From: Haemophilus parainfluenzae ATCC 33392
GTDB taxonomy: Bacteria; Pseudomonadota; Gammaproteobacteria; Enterobacterales; Pasteurellaceae
Length of the DNA stretch: 64,000 nt
Reading direction: 5' to 3'
Assembly: GCF_031191205.1 (NCBI RefSeq)
Contig: NZ_CP133470.1
Coordinates: forward strand, 1,557,501-1,621,500
Below the pieces are notes generated by a model, which had not been told where the DNA came from, searched no databases, and saw only the letters and a program-made list of their open reading frames with translations. Shown piece by piece: positions 20,700-30,237 of the stretch (within the stretch, counting starts at the first letter, position 1; each line of letters begins with the position of its first letter). The position numbers were made by a program, and so were the translations under genes.

Positions 20700-20745
20700 G
20701 ATATGTCGTTTTTGTGTTCGAAAATAGATGAAAAATCAACCGCAC

Positions 20746-21681
20746 TTATGAATACAAACTTGGCTCATCTTCGGTTTGGCGCGTTTTAAATCGGCGGTGT
20801 AGCCACATGTATTGTTCCACACCTTTTAAGATTTCTTTTTCCACAACTTTATTCATTCTTGCAGCGATTGCCGTTTCATCCGAAAGATCGGAAAAATCCA
20901 CGGGTGGTGAAATACTGACTGTATAGCCTGAGCCGTCTTTGTTACGCAATGGGGCAAAAGGGACGACTTTACAATTTGGTGCTGATTTAAGCAGATAATA
21001 ACTACCTGTTGTGGTAGCCGCTTCTTGTACAGCAAAGAAAGGCACAAATACCGCATTTTTTCTGCCGTAATCGTGATCGGGCGCATACCAAATGGTTTCA
21101 CCTTTACGTAAGGCTTTGAGCATACCACGCAGATCTTTTCGGTTCAGCATATCTTTGTTTGAACGTAAACGACCTTTAATTTGCAACCAATCCAGTACGG
21201 GATTGTCATTGGGACGATAAACGCCTACGCCAGGATGATGTAATCCCACAATACGCGCGCCTAATTCAAGCGTAAGAAAATGGACACCAACAAAGATAAT
21301 GCCGTCTTGGGCATTTTCTTTTAAATAATTTAATCCTTCAATTTTTGACCATTTTTTAATGCGCGCATCAGACCAAAACCATGCCATGCCGGTTTCAATA
21401 ATTGCCATTCCAACAGCACGTAAGTTCTCTTGCAAAATGGCTTCACGTTCTTGCTCAGGCATTTCTGGGAAGCAGAGTTCAAGGTTTCGGCGAGCAATCG
21501 CGGCACGACGTTTTCCCACTTTTAATTTTGAGAAAAGCCAGCCTAAGCCATTGCCGATATGACGTAGAATTGGATAGGGAAGTAACAAAAGGCTTCGCCA
21601 AATCGTCACACCAAGCCAAAATCCCCAGTATTTAGGGGCTAGAAAGTGCGGTTGAAATTGAGGGAGTTTTTCGTTTTTCAT
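20746..21681 (-). CDS. htrB: Lipid A lauroyl acyltransferase
   Basis: The 311-residue protein belongs to the LpxL/HtrB family, which adds a secondary acyl chain from acyl-ACP to Kdo2-lipid A at the inner membrane. It begins with an N-terminal membrane anchor (YWGFWLGVTIWRSLLLLPYP). The HX4E catalytic motif is GVHFLTLELGARI, and the substrate-binding segments YRPNDNPVLDW and YAPDHDYGRKNAVFVPFF are also typical. The gene is divergent from hldE, an arrangement I recall from H. influenzae, where HtrB affects lipooligosaccharide acylation and phosphorylation. The symbol lpxL is equivalent. Confidence 0.93.
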   Translation of the reverse strand: MKNEKLPQFQPHFLAPKYWGFWLGVTIWRSLLLLPYPILRHIGNGLGWLFSKLKVGKRRAAIARRNLELCFPEMPEQEREAILQENLRAVGMAIIETGMAWFWSDARIKKWSKIEGLNYLKENAQDGIIFVGVHFLTLELGARIVGLHHPGVGVYRPNDNPVLDWLQIKGRLRSNKDMLNRKDLRGMLKALRKGETIWYAPDHDYGRKNAVFVPFFAVQEAATTTGSYYLLKSAPNCKVVPFAPLRNKDGSGYTVSISPPVDFSDLSDETAIAARMNKVVEKEILKGVEQYMWLHRRFKTRQTEDEPSLYS

Positions 21682-21778
21682 AATTCTTTTCTGGTTAGTT
21701 CGGCGTGTAGTTTATCGCAAATTTGAGTTGTGGTAAAATTGCGCCAAATTTTTATTATTCCAACAGAGAGATTTCAAA

Positions 21779-23209
21779 ATGGCTCAATATTCTGCCAATT
21801 TTAATCAAGCAAAAGTATTAGTGTTAGGCGATGTTATGATTGACCGTTACTGGTTTGGTGCAACTAATCGTATTTCACCGGAAGCACCGGTTCCTGTGGT
21901 TCGTGTGCAAGATAATGAAGAGCGTGCAGGTGGTGCAGCAAACGTGGCAATGAATATTGCTTCTCTTAATGTCCCTGTGCAAATTTTAGGTTTAATTGGT
22001 CAAGATGAAACAGGCACAGCCTTAACCAATTTATTACAACATCAAAAAATTGACTGTAATTTTGTAGCATTGAATACTCACCCAACTATTACGAAATTAC
22101 GTATTTTGTCTCGTCATCAACAATTACTTCGTTTGGATTTTGAAGAAGATTTCCAAAATGTGGAATGTCATGAGTTGCTTGCGAAATTAGACGCGGAAGT
22201 GAAAAACTTTGGTGCGTTAGTGCTTTCAGATTATGGTAAAGGCACGTTAAAAGATGTGCAAAAAATGATCCAAATTGCACGCAAAGCGAATGTACCGGTG
22301 TTGATCGATCCAAAAGGCACAGATTTTGAGCGTTATCGAGGCGCCACTTTACTTACACCAAATATGTCAGAATTTGAAGCGGTGGTAGGTAAGTGTGATT
22401 CTGAAGAAGAAATCATTGAGAAAGGTTTAAAATTAATTTCAGACATTGAATTGACCGCACTTTTAGTGACCCGTTCTGAAAAAGGCATGACACTACTTCG
22501 TCCAAATCAAGAGCCATTCCACTTACCAACCGTTGCCAAAGAAGTATTCGATGTAACAGGTGCGGGCGATACGGTAATCAGTGTTCTAGCAACCGCACTT
22601 GCAGATGGACGTTCTTTTGAAGAATCTTGCTATTTAGCTAATGTGGCGGCAGGTATTGTGGTCGGTAAATTGGGTACATCAACGGTTTCTACTGTGGAGT
22701 TAGAGAATGCGATCCATGGTCGTTCTGAAACCGGCTTCGGTATTATGTCAGAAAGCCAATTAAAAATGGCGGTCGATCATGCTAAAGCGCGCGGTGAGAA
22801 AATCGTGATGACAAACGGTTGTTTCGACATTCTTCACCCTGGTCATGTATCTTATTTAGAAAATGCTCGTAAACTTGGTGATCGTTTAATTGTTGCCGTG
22901 AATACAGATGGCTCAGTTAAACGCTTAAAAGGTGAAAGTCGTCCAATTAACAATCTGAATGCACGTATGGCAGTATTGGCAGGTTTAGCGTCAGTAGATT
23001 GGGTCGTTTCTTTTGATGAAGACACGCCACAACGTTTAATTGGTGAGATTTTACCGGATTTATTGGTGAAAGGCGGTGATTATAAACCTGAAGAGATTGC
23101 TGGCAGTAAAGAAGTGTGGGCAAATGGCGGTGATGTTCGTGTATTGAATTTCGAAAATGGCTGTTCAACCACAAACGTGATTGAGAAAATCAAAGCGCTG
23201 AAGGACTAA
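21779..23209 (+). CDS. hldE: Bifunctional D-glycero-beta-D-manno-heptose-7-phosphate kinase / heptose-1-phosphate adenylyltransferase
   Basis: The 476-residue fusion contains a ribokinase-like kinase (residues about 1-320) and a cytidylyltransferase-like domain (about 340-476). The first shows the N-terminal [14 protein letters not shown] and the anion-hole motif DVTGAGDTV. The second starts at [20 protein letters not shown] with its HxGH nucleotide motif. It makes ADP-heptose for the inner core of lipooligosaccharide in the cytoplasm. The older symbol is rfaE. Adjacent divergent htrB also serves this surface glycolipid. Confidence 0.97.
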   Translation: MAQYSANFNQAKVLVLGDVMIDRYWFGATNRISPEAPVPVVRVQDNEERAGGAANVAMNIASLNVPVQILGLIGQDETGTALTNLLQHQKIDCNFVALNTHPTITKLRILSRHQQLLRLDFEEDFQNVECHELLAKLDAEVKNFGALVLSDYGKGTLKDVQKMIQIARKANVPVLIDPKGTDFERYRGATLLTPNMSEFEAVVGKCDSEEEIIEKGLKLISDIELTALLVTRSEKGMTLLRPNQEPFHLPTVAKEVFDVTGAGDTVISVLATALADGRSFEESCYLANVAAGIVVGKLGTSTVSTVELENAIHGRSETGFGIMSESQLKMAVDHAKARGEKIVMTNGCFDILHPGHVSYLENARKLGDRLIVAVNTDGSVKRLKGESRPINNLNARMAVLAGLASVDWVVSFDEDTPQRLIGEILPDLLVKGGDYKPEEIAGSKEVWANGGDVRVLNFENGCSTTNVIEKIKALKD

Positions 23210-23224
23210 TAACTTTATAAAAAC

Positions 23225-23260
23225 AACGGGCAACCTGTTTCACAAGTTGCCCGTTTTTTA
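23225..23260 (+). terminator. Terminator of hldE
   Basis: The 10-bp stem AACGGGCAAC/GTTGCCCGTT has an 11-base loop and a T run. It may also stop transcription from the convergent TonB receptor gene. Confidence 0.88.
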
Positions 23261-23262
23261 TT

Positions 23263-25251
23263 TTAGAATTTATATCGGATATTGCCGAAATAAACGCGTC
23301 CTTCTTCTGGGAAACCTGCTTGATAGTAGTAGTTTTTATCAAAGAGGTTCGATACACCCGCTTCTAAACTTAATCCTGAAACCGGTTCATAGATTAATTT
23401 CGCATTGCTGTTTCCAAAACCAGAGAGCTTCACGGTTTCACCGCCATCTAAATAATAACGGCCATGTTCCGCTTCTTGGCTCACATAAAGTGAAAGGTTT
23501 GGTAATATTTTCCAATCAACAAATGCAAAGAATTTATGTTTTGGCACATTCTTCACAATGGTATCTTGGGTTTTATTTTTTGCATGCGTATAGGTGTAGT
23601 TTGCCCCTAACGTTAAATTATCTGTTGCAAAAAGATTCACGGCTAATTCAGCACCTTTAAAGGCTTCTTTGCCTACATTTTGATATTGATTGAGTTTTTT
23701 GCTAATCGCGACTTCTTCAATGGCATCTTTTACTTCAGAATAGAAAAGTGCGCTATCCACTCTTAACCAATCGCCAAAGGTATGCATATAACTAGCTTCG
23801 TAATGGTAAGCGGTTTCTGGGCTTAAGAATGGATTCGGCTCAGTACGACCAAATCGGCGAGAATAACGTTCTTTCATTGTGGCAAAACGTGTTTTCTTCG
23901 CAAAACTTAGCGCAAATTCATCATGTTCAGAGAAATGATGGGCAAATTTGATTTGATAATTAAAGGCGTGTTTATTACCGATATCAAACGGACAAATCGC
24001 ATTTTTTTGGTGAGTTGATGCACATTGTTTTTCAAATTTCTCTGCACGGTGTGAATCACGTTTGTCGTAGCTGATGCCTGTAATCAGAGAGGTTTGCTCA
24101 TTAAAACGATGAGTATTTTCTAAACCAAAGCTGTAGGTACGATCTTTATCTACTGCGGTCGGTTCATCATCATTATGTTCGCGATGCACGTCATATTTAA
24201 TGAGGGTAGAGAATTTTAAGTGGTCTTTGGAGGTTAAATCGCCACCTAAATCAAAGCCTGCACCGTAGGAATAATCACGGTAATAGCTATTAAAGCTTGA
24301 TTTTTTCTTTTGAGTGCTGAATGTTGCATCATCAAAAGCACGTAGGTCATTTTTAAAGGTGTCATAAAATGCCTTCGTGTTTAATGTGAGATGATGGGCG
24401 CCAAATTCAGTATGGGAAAGGAAATAGATACTGTCTTTGTCCCACATCGGCCAGCGCCAATAGCGTTCAAAACTATCAGCGCCAGAATAGAATGGTGATT
24501 CTTTGGTGCCTTTTTGTGTAGAGAACGCCAGTGCGTATTCATCATGCTCATTTGGCGTATAAGCGACTTTCAAACTTAATCTTTTATCACGTTGTTTAGA
24601 ATTTTCTGCTCGACCACCATCATCGCCTTTGGGATTGATTTGTTGATAATGATGAGAAAGTTGTAAGCCTTGTTTTTCAATAAAAGAACCACTTACTTGC
24701 GCATAAAATAGTTCTTGTTTAGTGCCTAAATCAAAATCTGTTTTATTGGTTGCTGTACCACCACTTTTACCATGTGAAAAGCCATAGCCAATAGAACCTT
24801 CGAAAGGTTGAGTTGGTTTTTTAGAAATTAAATTCACGGCACCACCCATCGTATTTGCGCCATAAAGCACAGAGCTTGCGCCTTTAGAAATATCAATACG
24901 AGATAAATCAAAGGTGGTAAAACGACCTAAGTCCATTTCGCCATCATAAGGGACATAAACCGGAATACCATCCATAAATACTGGTACGCGGTGAGCATTA
25001 AAACCACGTACTAATAAATTGTATTCGTTGCGTGCGCCGCCATGTTCGACAAACACTCCCGATGTGCTTTTTGCTACATCAGACACCCGATCTTGGTTAT
25101 TTTTTTGTAATTCAGCCTGGTCAATACGAGCGGTGCTGAGATCACTCGATTTTTCACCGATGACTTCAATTTGACCAAGGGTAAATACATTTTCGGCATA
25201 AGCAGGCAAGCAAGCCAAACTAATGGCGATGCAAAGCAGTTTCTTTTCCAT
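23263..25251 (-). CDS. TonB-dependent outer membrane receptor, probably for molybdate/tungstate or its chelate
   Basis: The 662-residue protein has a signal peptide cleaved after CLPAYA (about residue 19), a TonB-box-like segment (GQIEVIGEK) and a plug domain with LVRGFNAHRVPVFMDGIPV and GASSVLYGANTMGGAVNLIS. A beta barrel follows, ending in aromatic-terminated strands (NIRYKF). It would import a large or scarce ligand across the outer membrane using TonB energy. The ligand cannot be read from sequence. Its position, divergent from a run of molybdate-type ABC importers and sharing a ModE-like box, points to an oxyanion or oxyanion-siderophore complex. Its 5' end overlaps the preceding 171-residue membrane protein gene by 32 bases. 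Confidence 0.88.
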   Translation of the reverse strand: MEKKLLCIAISLACLPAYAENVFTLGQIEVIGEKSSDLSTARIDQAELQKNNQDRVSDVAKSTSGVFVEHGGARNEYNLLVRGFNAHRVPVFMDGIPVYVPYDGEMDLGRFTTFDLSRIDISKGASSVLYGANTMGGAVNLISKKPTQPFEGSIGYGFSHGKSGGTATNKTDFDLGTKQELFYAQVSGSFIEKQGLQLSHHYQQINPKGDDGGRAENSKQRDKRLSLKVAYTPNEHDEYALAFSTQKGTKESPFYSGADSFERYWRWPMWDKDSIYFLSHTEFGAHHLTLNTKAFYDTFKNDLRAFDDATFSTQKKKSSFNSYYRDYSYGAGFDLGGDLTSKDHLKFSTLIKYDVHREHNDDEPTAVDKDRTYSFGLENTHRFNEQTSLITGISYDKRDSHRAEKFEKQCASTHQKNAICPFDIGNKHAFNYQIKFAHHFSEHDEFALSFAKKTRFATMKERYSRRFGRTEPNPFLSPETAYHYEASYMHTFGDWLRVDSALFYSEVKDAIEEVAISKKLNQYQNVGKEAFKGAELAVNLFATDNLTLGANYTYTHAKNKTQDTIVKNVPKHKFFAFVDWKILPNLSLYVSQEAEHGRYYLDGGETVKLSGFGNSNAKLIYEPVSGLSLEAGVSNLFDKNYYYQAGFPEEGRVYFGNIRYKF

Positions 25252-25735
25252 TGGAACATCCTTTTAGGTTAGGGTTGAAGCGTAACTTCAATGCAATGGT
25301 GATCGCGGCGAAAATTTTTTCATCATTATGAGGGAAATTTTCTCGCAAAGTGCGGTTAGCATCGCTGAAGTTTATTTTTCCGTTAGCTAATTCGGAGAAT
25401 AAAATCGAAGGGTTGAGCTGAAGTTGCTCTGCAATTTGCAGAATTGAAAAGTGCTCAAACGTCATAATCAAACGATCTAAATTGCAATAGGTGGGATAGC
25501 GATTATGTGTCACTAAATCGGTAAATTGTTGCACAATTTTGACCGCTTTATTTTTTCGATTAAAGAAGTGTAAAACCACGCCCAAAATAAGCAGTAACGC
25601 CGAACCTAAATGCCACTGAAAGATGCCTTGAATGGGCCACTGAAAGTAGATCCCTAAGCCGCTGAACAAGATGCCTACCAATCCTGCAATGAGCATAGAA
25701 AGCAAGCAAAACTTATAAATCACATCCCATTTCAT
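25220..25735 (-). CDS. Small inner-membrane protein co-transcribed with the TonB receptor
   Basis: The 171-residue product begins with two hydrophobic helices (about residues 8-30 and 40-60), followed by a cytoplasmic tail of about 110 residues. The tail contains a helix-turn-helix-looking segment (LQIAEQLQLNPSILFSELANG). I do not recognise the family. The gene is immediately upstream of the TonB receptor and overlaps it by 32 bases, so the two are translationally coupled. A regulatory or assembly role for the receptor is possible but unproven. The start is set by the first ATG after the ModE-like box region. Confidence 0.7.
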   Translation of the reverse strand: MKWDVIYKFCLLSMLIAGLVGILFSGLGIYFQWPIQGIFQWHLGSALLLILGVVLHFFNRKNKAVKIVQQFTDLVTHNRYPTYCNLDRLIMTFEHFSILQIAEQLQLNPSILFSELANGKINFSDANRTLRENFPHNDEKIFAAITIALKLRFNPNLKGCSNGKETALHRH

Positions 25736-25761
25736 TTTTTCACCTTTAGCTATGAATAATA

Positions 25762-25789
25762 AATGTTATATAATAAAAAACATAACGAT
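25762..25789. promoter_or_regulatory. ModE-box-like operator between divergent receptor and importer operons
   Basis: AATGTTATATA, 6 bp, AACATAACGAT fits the E. coli ModE consensus as I recall it (ATCGNTATATA, N6, TATATAACGAT). About nine of eleven positions agree in each arm, with the exact spacing. It sits in the 145-bp gap between the two transcription units, where ModE-molybdate could repress both. Confidence 0.6.
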
Positions 25790-25880
25790 GACATTCTACC
25801 AAAATTTATTTACTATGTTAAAAAATATATAGCGTTAAAATAAAGTCATCTCATTTTAAATCGCTAAAAGAGGGAAGAAT

Positions 25881-26879
25881 ATGAAAAAATGGATAGGTAT
25901 TGCACTTGCGCTTTGTGTATCAACCAGCGTATTTGCAACAGAAGAAATCGCTTATTTGGCGGGGGAATTACCTCCGCCAGCTAAAATTGAAAAAGTATTA
26001 AGTGCAGGTAATCCGGCTGATGTGTTGCTCCTTTCAAGTGCGCCCAATAAATTACTGGGATTGGCGGGATTTAATATGGAAAAACGTGGAAAATTGTTTC
26101 CTGTAGCACAACAATCTCTACCAACCTTGGGAAAAATTGCCGGAAAAGGCAGTACGCTCTCGCCAGAGAAAATTGTGGCATTACAACCGAATTTAATTAT
26201 TGATGAAGGCAATGTTACCCCAAACTATATCGATCAAGCAAAACGGACTTTTGACCAAACAGGTGTACCTTATTTGCTGCTAGACGGCAAACTCAGTGAA
26301 ACACCCACTACTTTGCGTTATTTAGGGAAAGTGTTAGGCGTAGAAAATCTTACAGAACCTCAAGCGAAGTATGCCGAAGAAACCCTTAAACAAGCGGTCG
26401 AAAATGCCTCTAAATTGACCAAAACCTTCTATTTAGCTCGTAGTGCAGATGGCTTACAAACAGGACAAAAAGGCTCTATTCATACAGAAGCCATTGAAAT
26501 CGTGGGTTTAAAAAATGTGGTAGAAGGCGATCATAAAGGGCTTACGCAGGTTTCGATGGAGCAGCTTTTATTATGGAATCCTGATGTAATTTTTAGCCAA
26601 TACCCAGAGTTTTTGCAAACCTTAAAAGAGAATCCGCAATGGCAACAGTTAAGTGCGGTAAAAAATGGACACGTTTTTTTAATCCCGAATAATCCATTTG
26701 GTTGGTTAGATTCGCCACCTAGTGTGAACCGTTTGCTTGGGGTGCGTTGGGTCTCGCATTTAGTTAGCGGTAAACCTATGACTGAATTTACAAAAGAAGT
26801 GCAAACGTTTTATCACGTGTTCTATCAGATTGAATTAACCCCAGAGCAAGCGACTCAATTGCTACATGATGTGAAATAG
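25881..26879 (+). CDS. Periplasmic substrate-binding protein of a metal/oxyanion ABC importer (FecB/BtuF type)
   Basis: The 332-residue protein has a signal peptide (cleaved near STSVFA, about residue 20) and a cluster A-III fold of two lobes joined by one helix. Markers include SLPTLGKIAGKGSTLSPEKI followed by ALQPNLIIDEG, and the C-terminal WQQLSAVKNGHVFLIPNNPF. Such proteins bind siderophores, haem, cobalamin or, in the MolA subgroup, molybdate and tungstate. It is the first gene of a three-gene importer (2-base gap to the permease). Its promoter region carries a ModE-like box, so molybdate or tungstate, free or chelated, is the favoured ligand. Confidence 0.85.
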   Translation: MKKWIGIALALCVSTSVFATEEIAYLAGELPPPAKIEKVLSAGNPADVLLLSSAPNKLLGLAGFNMEKRGKLFPVAQQSLPTLGKIAGKGSTLSPEKIVALQPNLIIDEGNVTPNYIDQAKRTFDQTGVPYLLLDGKLSETPTTLRYLGKVLGVENLTEPQAKYAEETLKQAVENASKLTKTFYLARSADGLQTGQKGSIHTEAIEIVGLKNVVEGDHKGLTQVSMEQLLLWNPDVIFSQYPEFLQTLKENPQWQQLSAVKNGHVFLIPNNPFGWLDSPPSVNRLLGVRWVSHLVSGKPMTEFTKEVQTFYHVFYQIELTPEQATQLLHDVK

Positions 26880-26881
26880 TT

Positions 26882-27895
26882 ATGCCGTATTTTATTCAAC
26901 GTAATCCCAAACTCTTTTTCACTTCGTTAGTGATTTTATTAGTCGGCACCATTTTGCTTTCGTTGAATGTGGGGCGATTTCCGATTTCTCCCCTTCAACT
27001 AGGGCAAGCGATTCGCTGTGTATTTGAAACGGAATGCCAAACGCCTTCTTCTGTTGAAACAGTACTTTGGCATATTCGTACCCCGCGTATTTTTGTCGCC
27101 TGTTTAGTCGGTGCCGCATTAGCCGCCGCAGGTGCGACTTATCAAGGGATGTTTAAAAATCCGTTGGTTTCTCCTGATATCTTAGGGGTTTCAAGCGGTG
27201 CGGGACTTGGTGCATCATTGGCGATTTTCTACAATTTACCGATGTTTTATGTGCAGCTTTTTGCCTTTAGTGGCGGTATCTTGGCGGTGTTATGTGTTTC
27301 GATGGTTGCATCAAGAAGCCGTAATCTAGATCCCATTTTGGTCTTAGTGCTTTCAGGGATTGCTATCGGTTCATTACTTGGCGCAGGCATTTCACTGTTA
27401 AAAATTTTAGCTGATCCTTTCACCCAATTACCTTCGATTACCTTTTGGTTATTAGGTAGTTTCACGGCTGTTGGCGTGAAAGAATTAAGTCAACTTACCC
27501 CTATTTTAATACTCGGCATTCTGCCACTTTTCTTATTGCGTTGGCGCTTAAATCTGCTCGCTTTAGAAGAAGATGAGGCTAAAAGCCTCGGTATTCCTAT
27601 CCAACGTACGCGTTATATTTTGATCATTTTTACCACACTTTGCACAGCAAGTGCGGTCTCCATTACGGGGATTATTGGCTGGGTCGGTTTGCTTGTGCCC
27701 CATATTGCACGATTATTAGTGGGCGCCAATTTCATTTTATTGCTGCCAACATCGTTGTTACTTGGTGCGAGTTTTTTACTTCTCACCGACACACTCGCCC
27801 GCACGGTTGCAAGCATTGAACTTCCCATCGGGATTTTAACTTCTGCTTGTGGTGCCCCATTTTTCCTCTATTTATTGTTGAGAGGGCGAAAATGA
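26882..27895 (+). CDS. FecCD/BtuC-type ABC permease
   Basis: The 337-residue protein has about ten helices and the family signatures RTPRIFVACLVGAALAAAGA, GMFKNPLVSPDILGVSSGAG and, near the end, ITGIIGWVGLLVPHIARLLV. It forms a homodimeric channel in the inner membrane for the preceding binding protein. Its TGA overlaps the ATG of the ATPase gene by four bases (ATGA). It is paralogous to molB at 32812, suggesting duplication of the importer within the locus. Confidence 0.92.
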   Translation: MPYFIQRNPKLFFTSLVILLVGTILLSLNVGRFPISPLQLGQAIRCVFETECQTPSSVETVLWHIRTPRIFVACLVGAALAAAGATYQGMFKNPLVSPDILGVSSGAGLGASLAIFYNLPMFYVQLFAFSGGILAVLCVSMVASRSRNLDPILVLVLSGIAIGSLLGAGISLLKILADPFTQLPSITFWLLGSFTAVGVKELSQLTPILILGILPLFLLRWRLNLLALEEDEAKSLGIPIQRTRYILIIFTTLCTASAVSITGIIGWVGLLVPHIARLLVGANFILLLPTSLLLGASFLLLTDTLARTVASIELPIGILTSACGAPFFLYLLLRGRK

Positions 27896-28641
27896 ATTTA
27901 ATTGAAACGCAACAACTGACGATTGGCTATGGCAGTAAGCCTCTGCTAGACAGGATCAATTTTGCATTAAAACCTCAGCAAATTTGCTGTTTACTTGGTG
28001 CCAATGGGGCGGGGAAAAGTACTTTCTTAAAAACCTTACTAGGTTTGCAACCTGCACTTAATGGGCAAATTCTCTTTCAAAATCGACCGCTTGCTACATA
28101 TTCTGCCGCTGAATTAGCGCGCGAAATTGCTTATGTGCCGCAAGCACACGCGCAACTTTTTCCTTTTCTGGTGCAAGATATGGTGTTGATGGGACGTTCT
28201 GCATATCTAAAATGGTATCAAACCCCAAAAGCCGAAGATAAAGATCTTGCTCTTGCGGCTTTAGCGGAATTACAAATAACCCACCTTGCTAAACGTTATT
28301 ACCATGAACTCAGTGGGGGCGAAAAACAACTCGTGCTCATCGCCCGAGCCATTGCACAACAGGCGAAATTGTTGATTATGGACGAACCAACAGCCAGTCT
28401 TGATTTCGGTAACCAAATTCGGGTGTTGGAAAAAATTAAGCAATTACAGCATCAAAACATTGCCTTACTAATTACCACTCACAATCCACAACAAGCGGTC
28501 TATTTAGCCGAAAATATTGCAATGCTCGATCAAGAATTTGGTTTTCAACAAGGCGAAAAAAGTGAACTGATGACCTTTGAAAACCTTGCCAAAATTTACC
28601 GCACTTCAGTTCAGGAATTGCAAAAACATCTCAATTTATAA
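27892..28641 (+). CDS. ABC importer ATPase (FecE/BtuD type)
   Basis: The ATG at 27892, overlapping the permease stop by four bases, gives a 249-residue protein; an upstream in-frame ATG adds 15 codons inside the permease gene and is unlikely. Walker A is GANGAGKST, the signature is LSGGEKQLVLIARA and Walker B is LLIMDEPTASLD. It energises the FecCD-type permease from the cytoplasmic side. It is the last gene of the unit; the next promoter follows after 88 bases. Confidence 0.92.
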   Translation: MNLIETQQLTIGYGSKPLLDRINFALKPQQICCLLGANGAGKSTFLKTLLGLQPALNGQILFQNRPLATYSAAELAREIAYVPQAHAQLFPFLVQDMVLMGRSAYLKWYQTPKAEDKDLALAALAELQITHLAKRYYHELSGGEKQLVLIARAIAQQAKLLIMDEPTASLDFGNQIRVLEKIKQLQHQNIALLITTHNPQQAVYLAENIAMLDQEFGFQQGEKSELMTFENLAKIYRTSVQELQKHLNL

Positions 28642-28664
28642 AAAGATAAATTGGTTTGCATAAA

Positions 28665-28692
28665 TCCGTTATAATTTAACTTATATAAAGAT
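28665..28692. promoter_or_regulatory. ModE-box-like operator upstream of the modA-like gene
   Basis: TCCGTTATAAT, 6 bp, TATATAAAGAT: the right arm matches the recalled ModE consensus at ten of eleven positions, and the left arm keeps the CGNTATA core. It overlaps a likely -35 (TTTAAC at 28675-28680), which is spaced 17 bp from an extended -10 TATATT at 28698-28703. Confidence 0.55.
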
Positions 28693-28729
28693 TATGCTAT
28701 ATTCCATTCAATTTAAATAAGGAGTTTAA

Positions 28730-29464
28730 ATGAAAAAATTAGCTACTTTAGCCGCCTTAATGGCGATCACACTCTCCAGCCAAGCTGCGGATCTTTATCT
28801 TTATGCTGGTGCGGGTTTAAAAGAGCCGGTAGAGAAAATTGTAAAACAATTTGAGCAAAATACGGGCAATAAGGTTACCGTGGAATACGGTGGTTCAGGT
28901 CAAATTTTGGCACGTTACAACCAAGTGAAAACCGGTGACTTATTTTTATCCGGTTCGGCAGATTATGTCGAGAAATTGGCTCAAGACAATCAAGTTAAAG
29001 CTGTTGAGCCATTAGTTTTACATATTCCAGTAATGGCGGTACGCAAAGATAAAAGTGCAAATATTCATTCTTTTAAAGATCTTGCCGAAAGTAACTTACG
29101 TTTGGGAATTGGTGATGCCAAGGCGATGGCGTTAGGTAAAGGGGCAGAGAAAATCTTTGAGCTATCGGGTTATCAACAGGCGTTGAATGAAAAAGTGGTT
29201 GTGAAAGCCGCTACCGTAAAACAGTTGATGATGTATCTATTGAATGGTGATGTGGATGCGGCAGTTGTCGGACGTTCTGGCGCGTGGAAAGTGCGCGATA
29301 AAGTGGAAATCTTGCCAAACCCACAAGGCACACCGCAAGAAAAAGTGACCTTAGCGTTACTTTCATCTTCGGTACATCCAACGGAAGCTAAACAGCTATT
29401 TGATTTTTTCCATACAGAAGGCGTGAAATATTTTACCGATGAAGGCTTCTTACCGGTTAAATAA
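28730..29464 (+). CDS. modA: ModA-like molybdate/tungstate-binding periplasmic protein
   Basis: The 244-residue protein has a signal peptide (cleaved after SSQA, about residue 19) and the type II binding fold of ModA: LYLYAGAGLKEPVEKIVKQF, then YGGSGQILARYNQVKTGDLF with oxyanion-binding Ser and Gly positions, and LAESNLRLGIGDAKAMALG. It is first in a modA-modB-modC-modD operon, which fixes the broad role as oxyanion import. Whether molybdate, tungstate or another oxyanion is preferred cannot be read. The symbol is used at the family level; the genome may hold another ModABC system. Confidence 0.8.
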   Translation: MKKLATLAALMAITLSSQAADLYLYAGAGLKEPVEKIVKQFEQNTGNKVTVEYGGSGQILARYNQVKTGDLFLSGSADYVEKLAQDNQVKAVEPLVLHIPVMAVRKDKSANIHSFKDLAESNLRLGIGDAKAMALGKGAEKIFELSGYQQALNEKVVVKAATVKQLMMYLLNGDVDAAVVGRSGAWKVRDKVEILPNPQGTPQEKVTLALLSSSVHPTEAKQLFDFFHTEGVKYFTDEGFLPVK

Positions 29465-30236
29465 AAGCCTCGGTTTAAAGTTAGCACTGCTCCCCTTAAT
29501 GTTGTTATTTTTAACGGTGTTGGGAACGGTGCTTGCTTTAGTTGGGCAATTAAATTGGCATTTTTTCAAACAGGTGTTGTTTGATCATGAACTGCACTTT
29601 GCCTTAATGCTTTCTTTAGGGACTTCGCTCTTTTCGCTAGTTGTTGCATTGTTAATTGCATTACCTGCCGCTTGGGTGATGAGTCAAATTCGCCTACCTC
29701 TACAAAAGCTAATTGATACTGTGTTGGACTTACCGATGGTTTTACCGCCCTTAGTTACCGGGTTAAGTTTGCTTTTATTGTTCGGTTCACAAGGTTGGCT
29801 GAGTTCATTGATTCCAGAGATTAGCCGTTGGATTTTTAGCCCGATTGGTATTGTGGTGGCACAAAGTTATATTGCCACCTCAATTATGTTGCGTAATGCA
29901 CGTGGCGTTTTCAGTAATTTTGATGACGGTTATCGACTTGCCGCCTATAACCTAGGTTTAACACCTTGGCAAAGCCTGCTTAAAGTTGAGCTACCTATGT
30001 GTTGGAAACCTTTGCTGTGTGGGGCAATTTTGGCTTGGGCGCGCGCCATTGGTGAATTTGGTGCGACCTTAATGCTAGCCGGCGCCACCCGTTTTAAAAC
30101 AGAAACCCTGCCGGTGGCTGTATATCTCAATATTTCCAGCGGTGATTTTGAAATTGCGATTGGGGCAGCCTTATGGCTTTTAATGATTTCAGCCTGTTTG
30201 CTTTTTTTATTACGCGTGCTTAATCGGGAACTTTAG
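29439..30236 (+). CDS. modB: ModB-like ABC permease
   Basis: The 265-residue protein has about five to six helices and the binding-protein-dependent permease motif ([20 protein letters not shown]). A downstream stretch [18 protein letters not shown] is highly characteristic of ModB/CysT-type permeases. The start overlaps modA by 26 bases. It forms the inner-membrane channel of this oxyanion importer. Confidence 0.87.
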   Translation: MKASYRLNKSLGLKLALLPLMLLFLTVLGTVLALVGQLNWHFFKQVLFDHELHFALMLSLGTSLFSLVVALLIALPAAWVMSQIRLPLQKLIDTVLDLPMVLPPLVTGLSLLLLFGSQGWLSSLIPEISRWIFSPIGIVVAQSYIATSIMLRNARGVFSNFDDGYRLAAYNLGLTPWQSLLKVELPMCWKPLLCGAILAWARAIGEFGATLMLAGATRFKTETLPVAVYLNISSGDFEIAIGAALWLLMISACLLFLLRVLNREL

Positions 30237-30237
30237 G

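Noticed and set aside
23247..23660. 137-codon + strand frame opposite the TonB receptor
   Set aside because: Shadow frame of the receptor's C-terminal barrel; composition is not protein-like.
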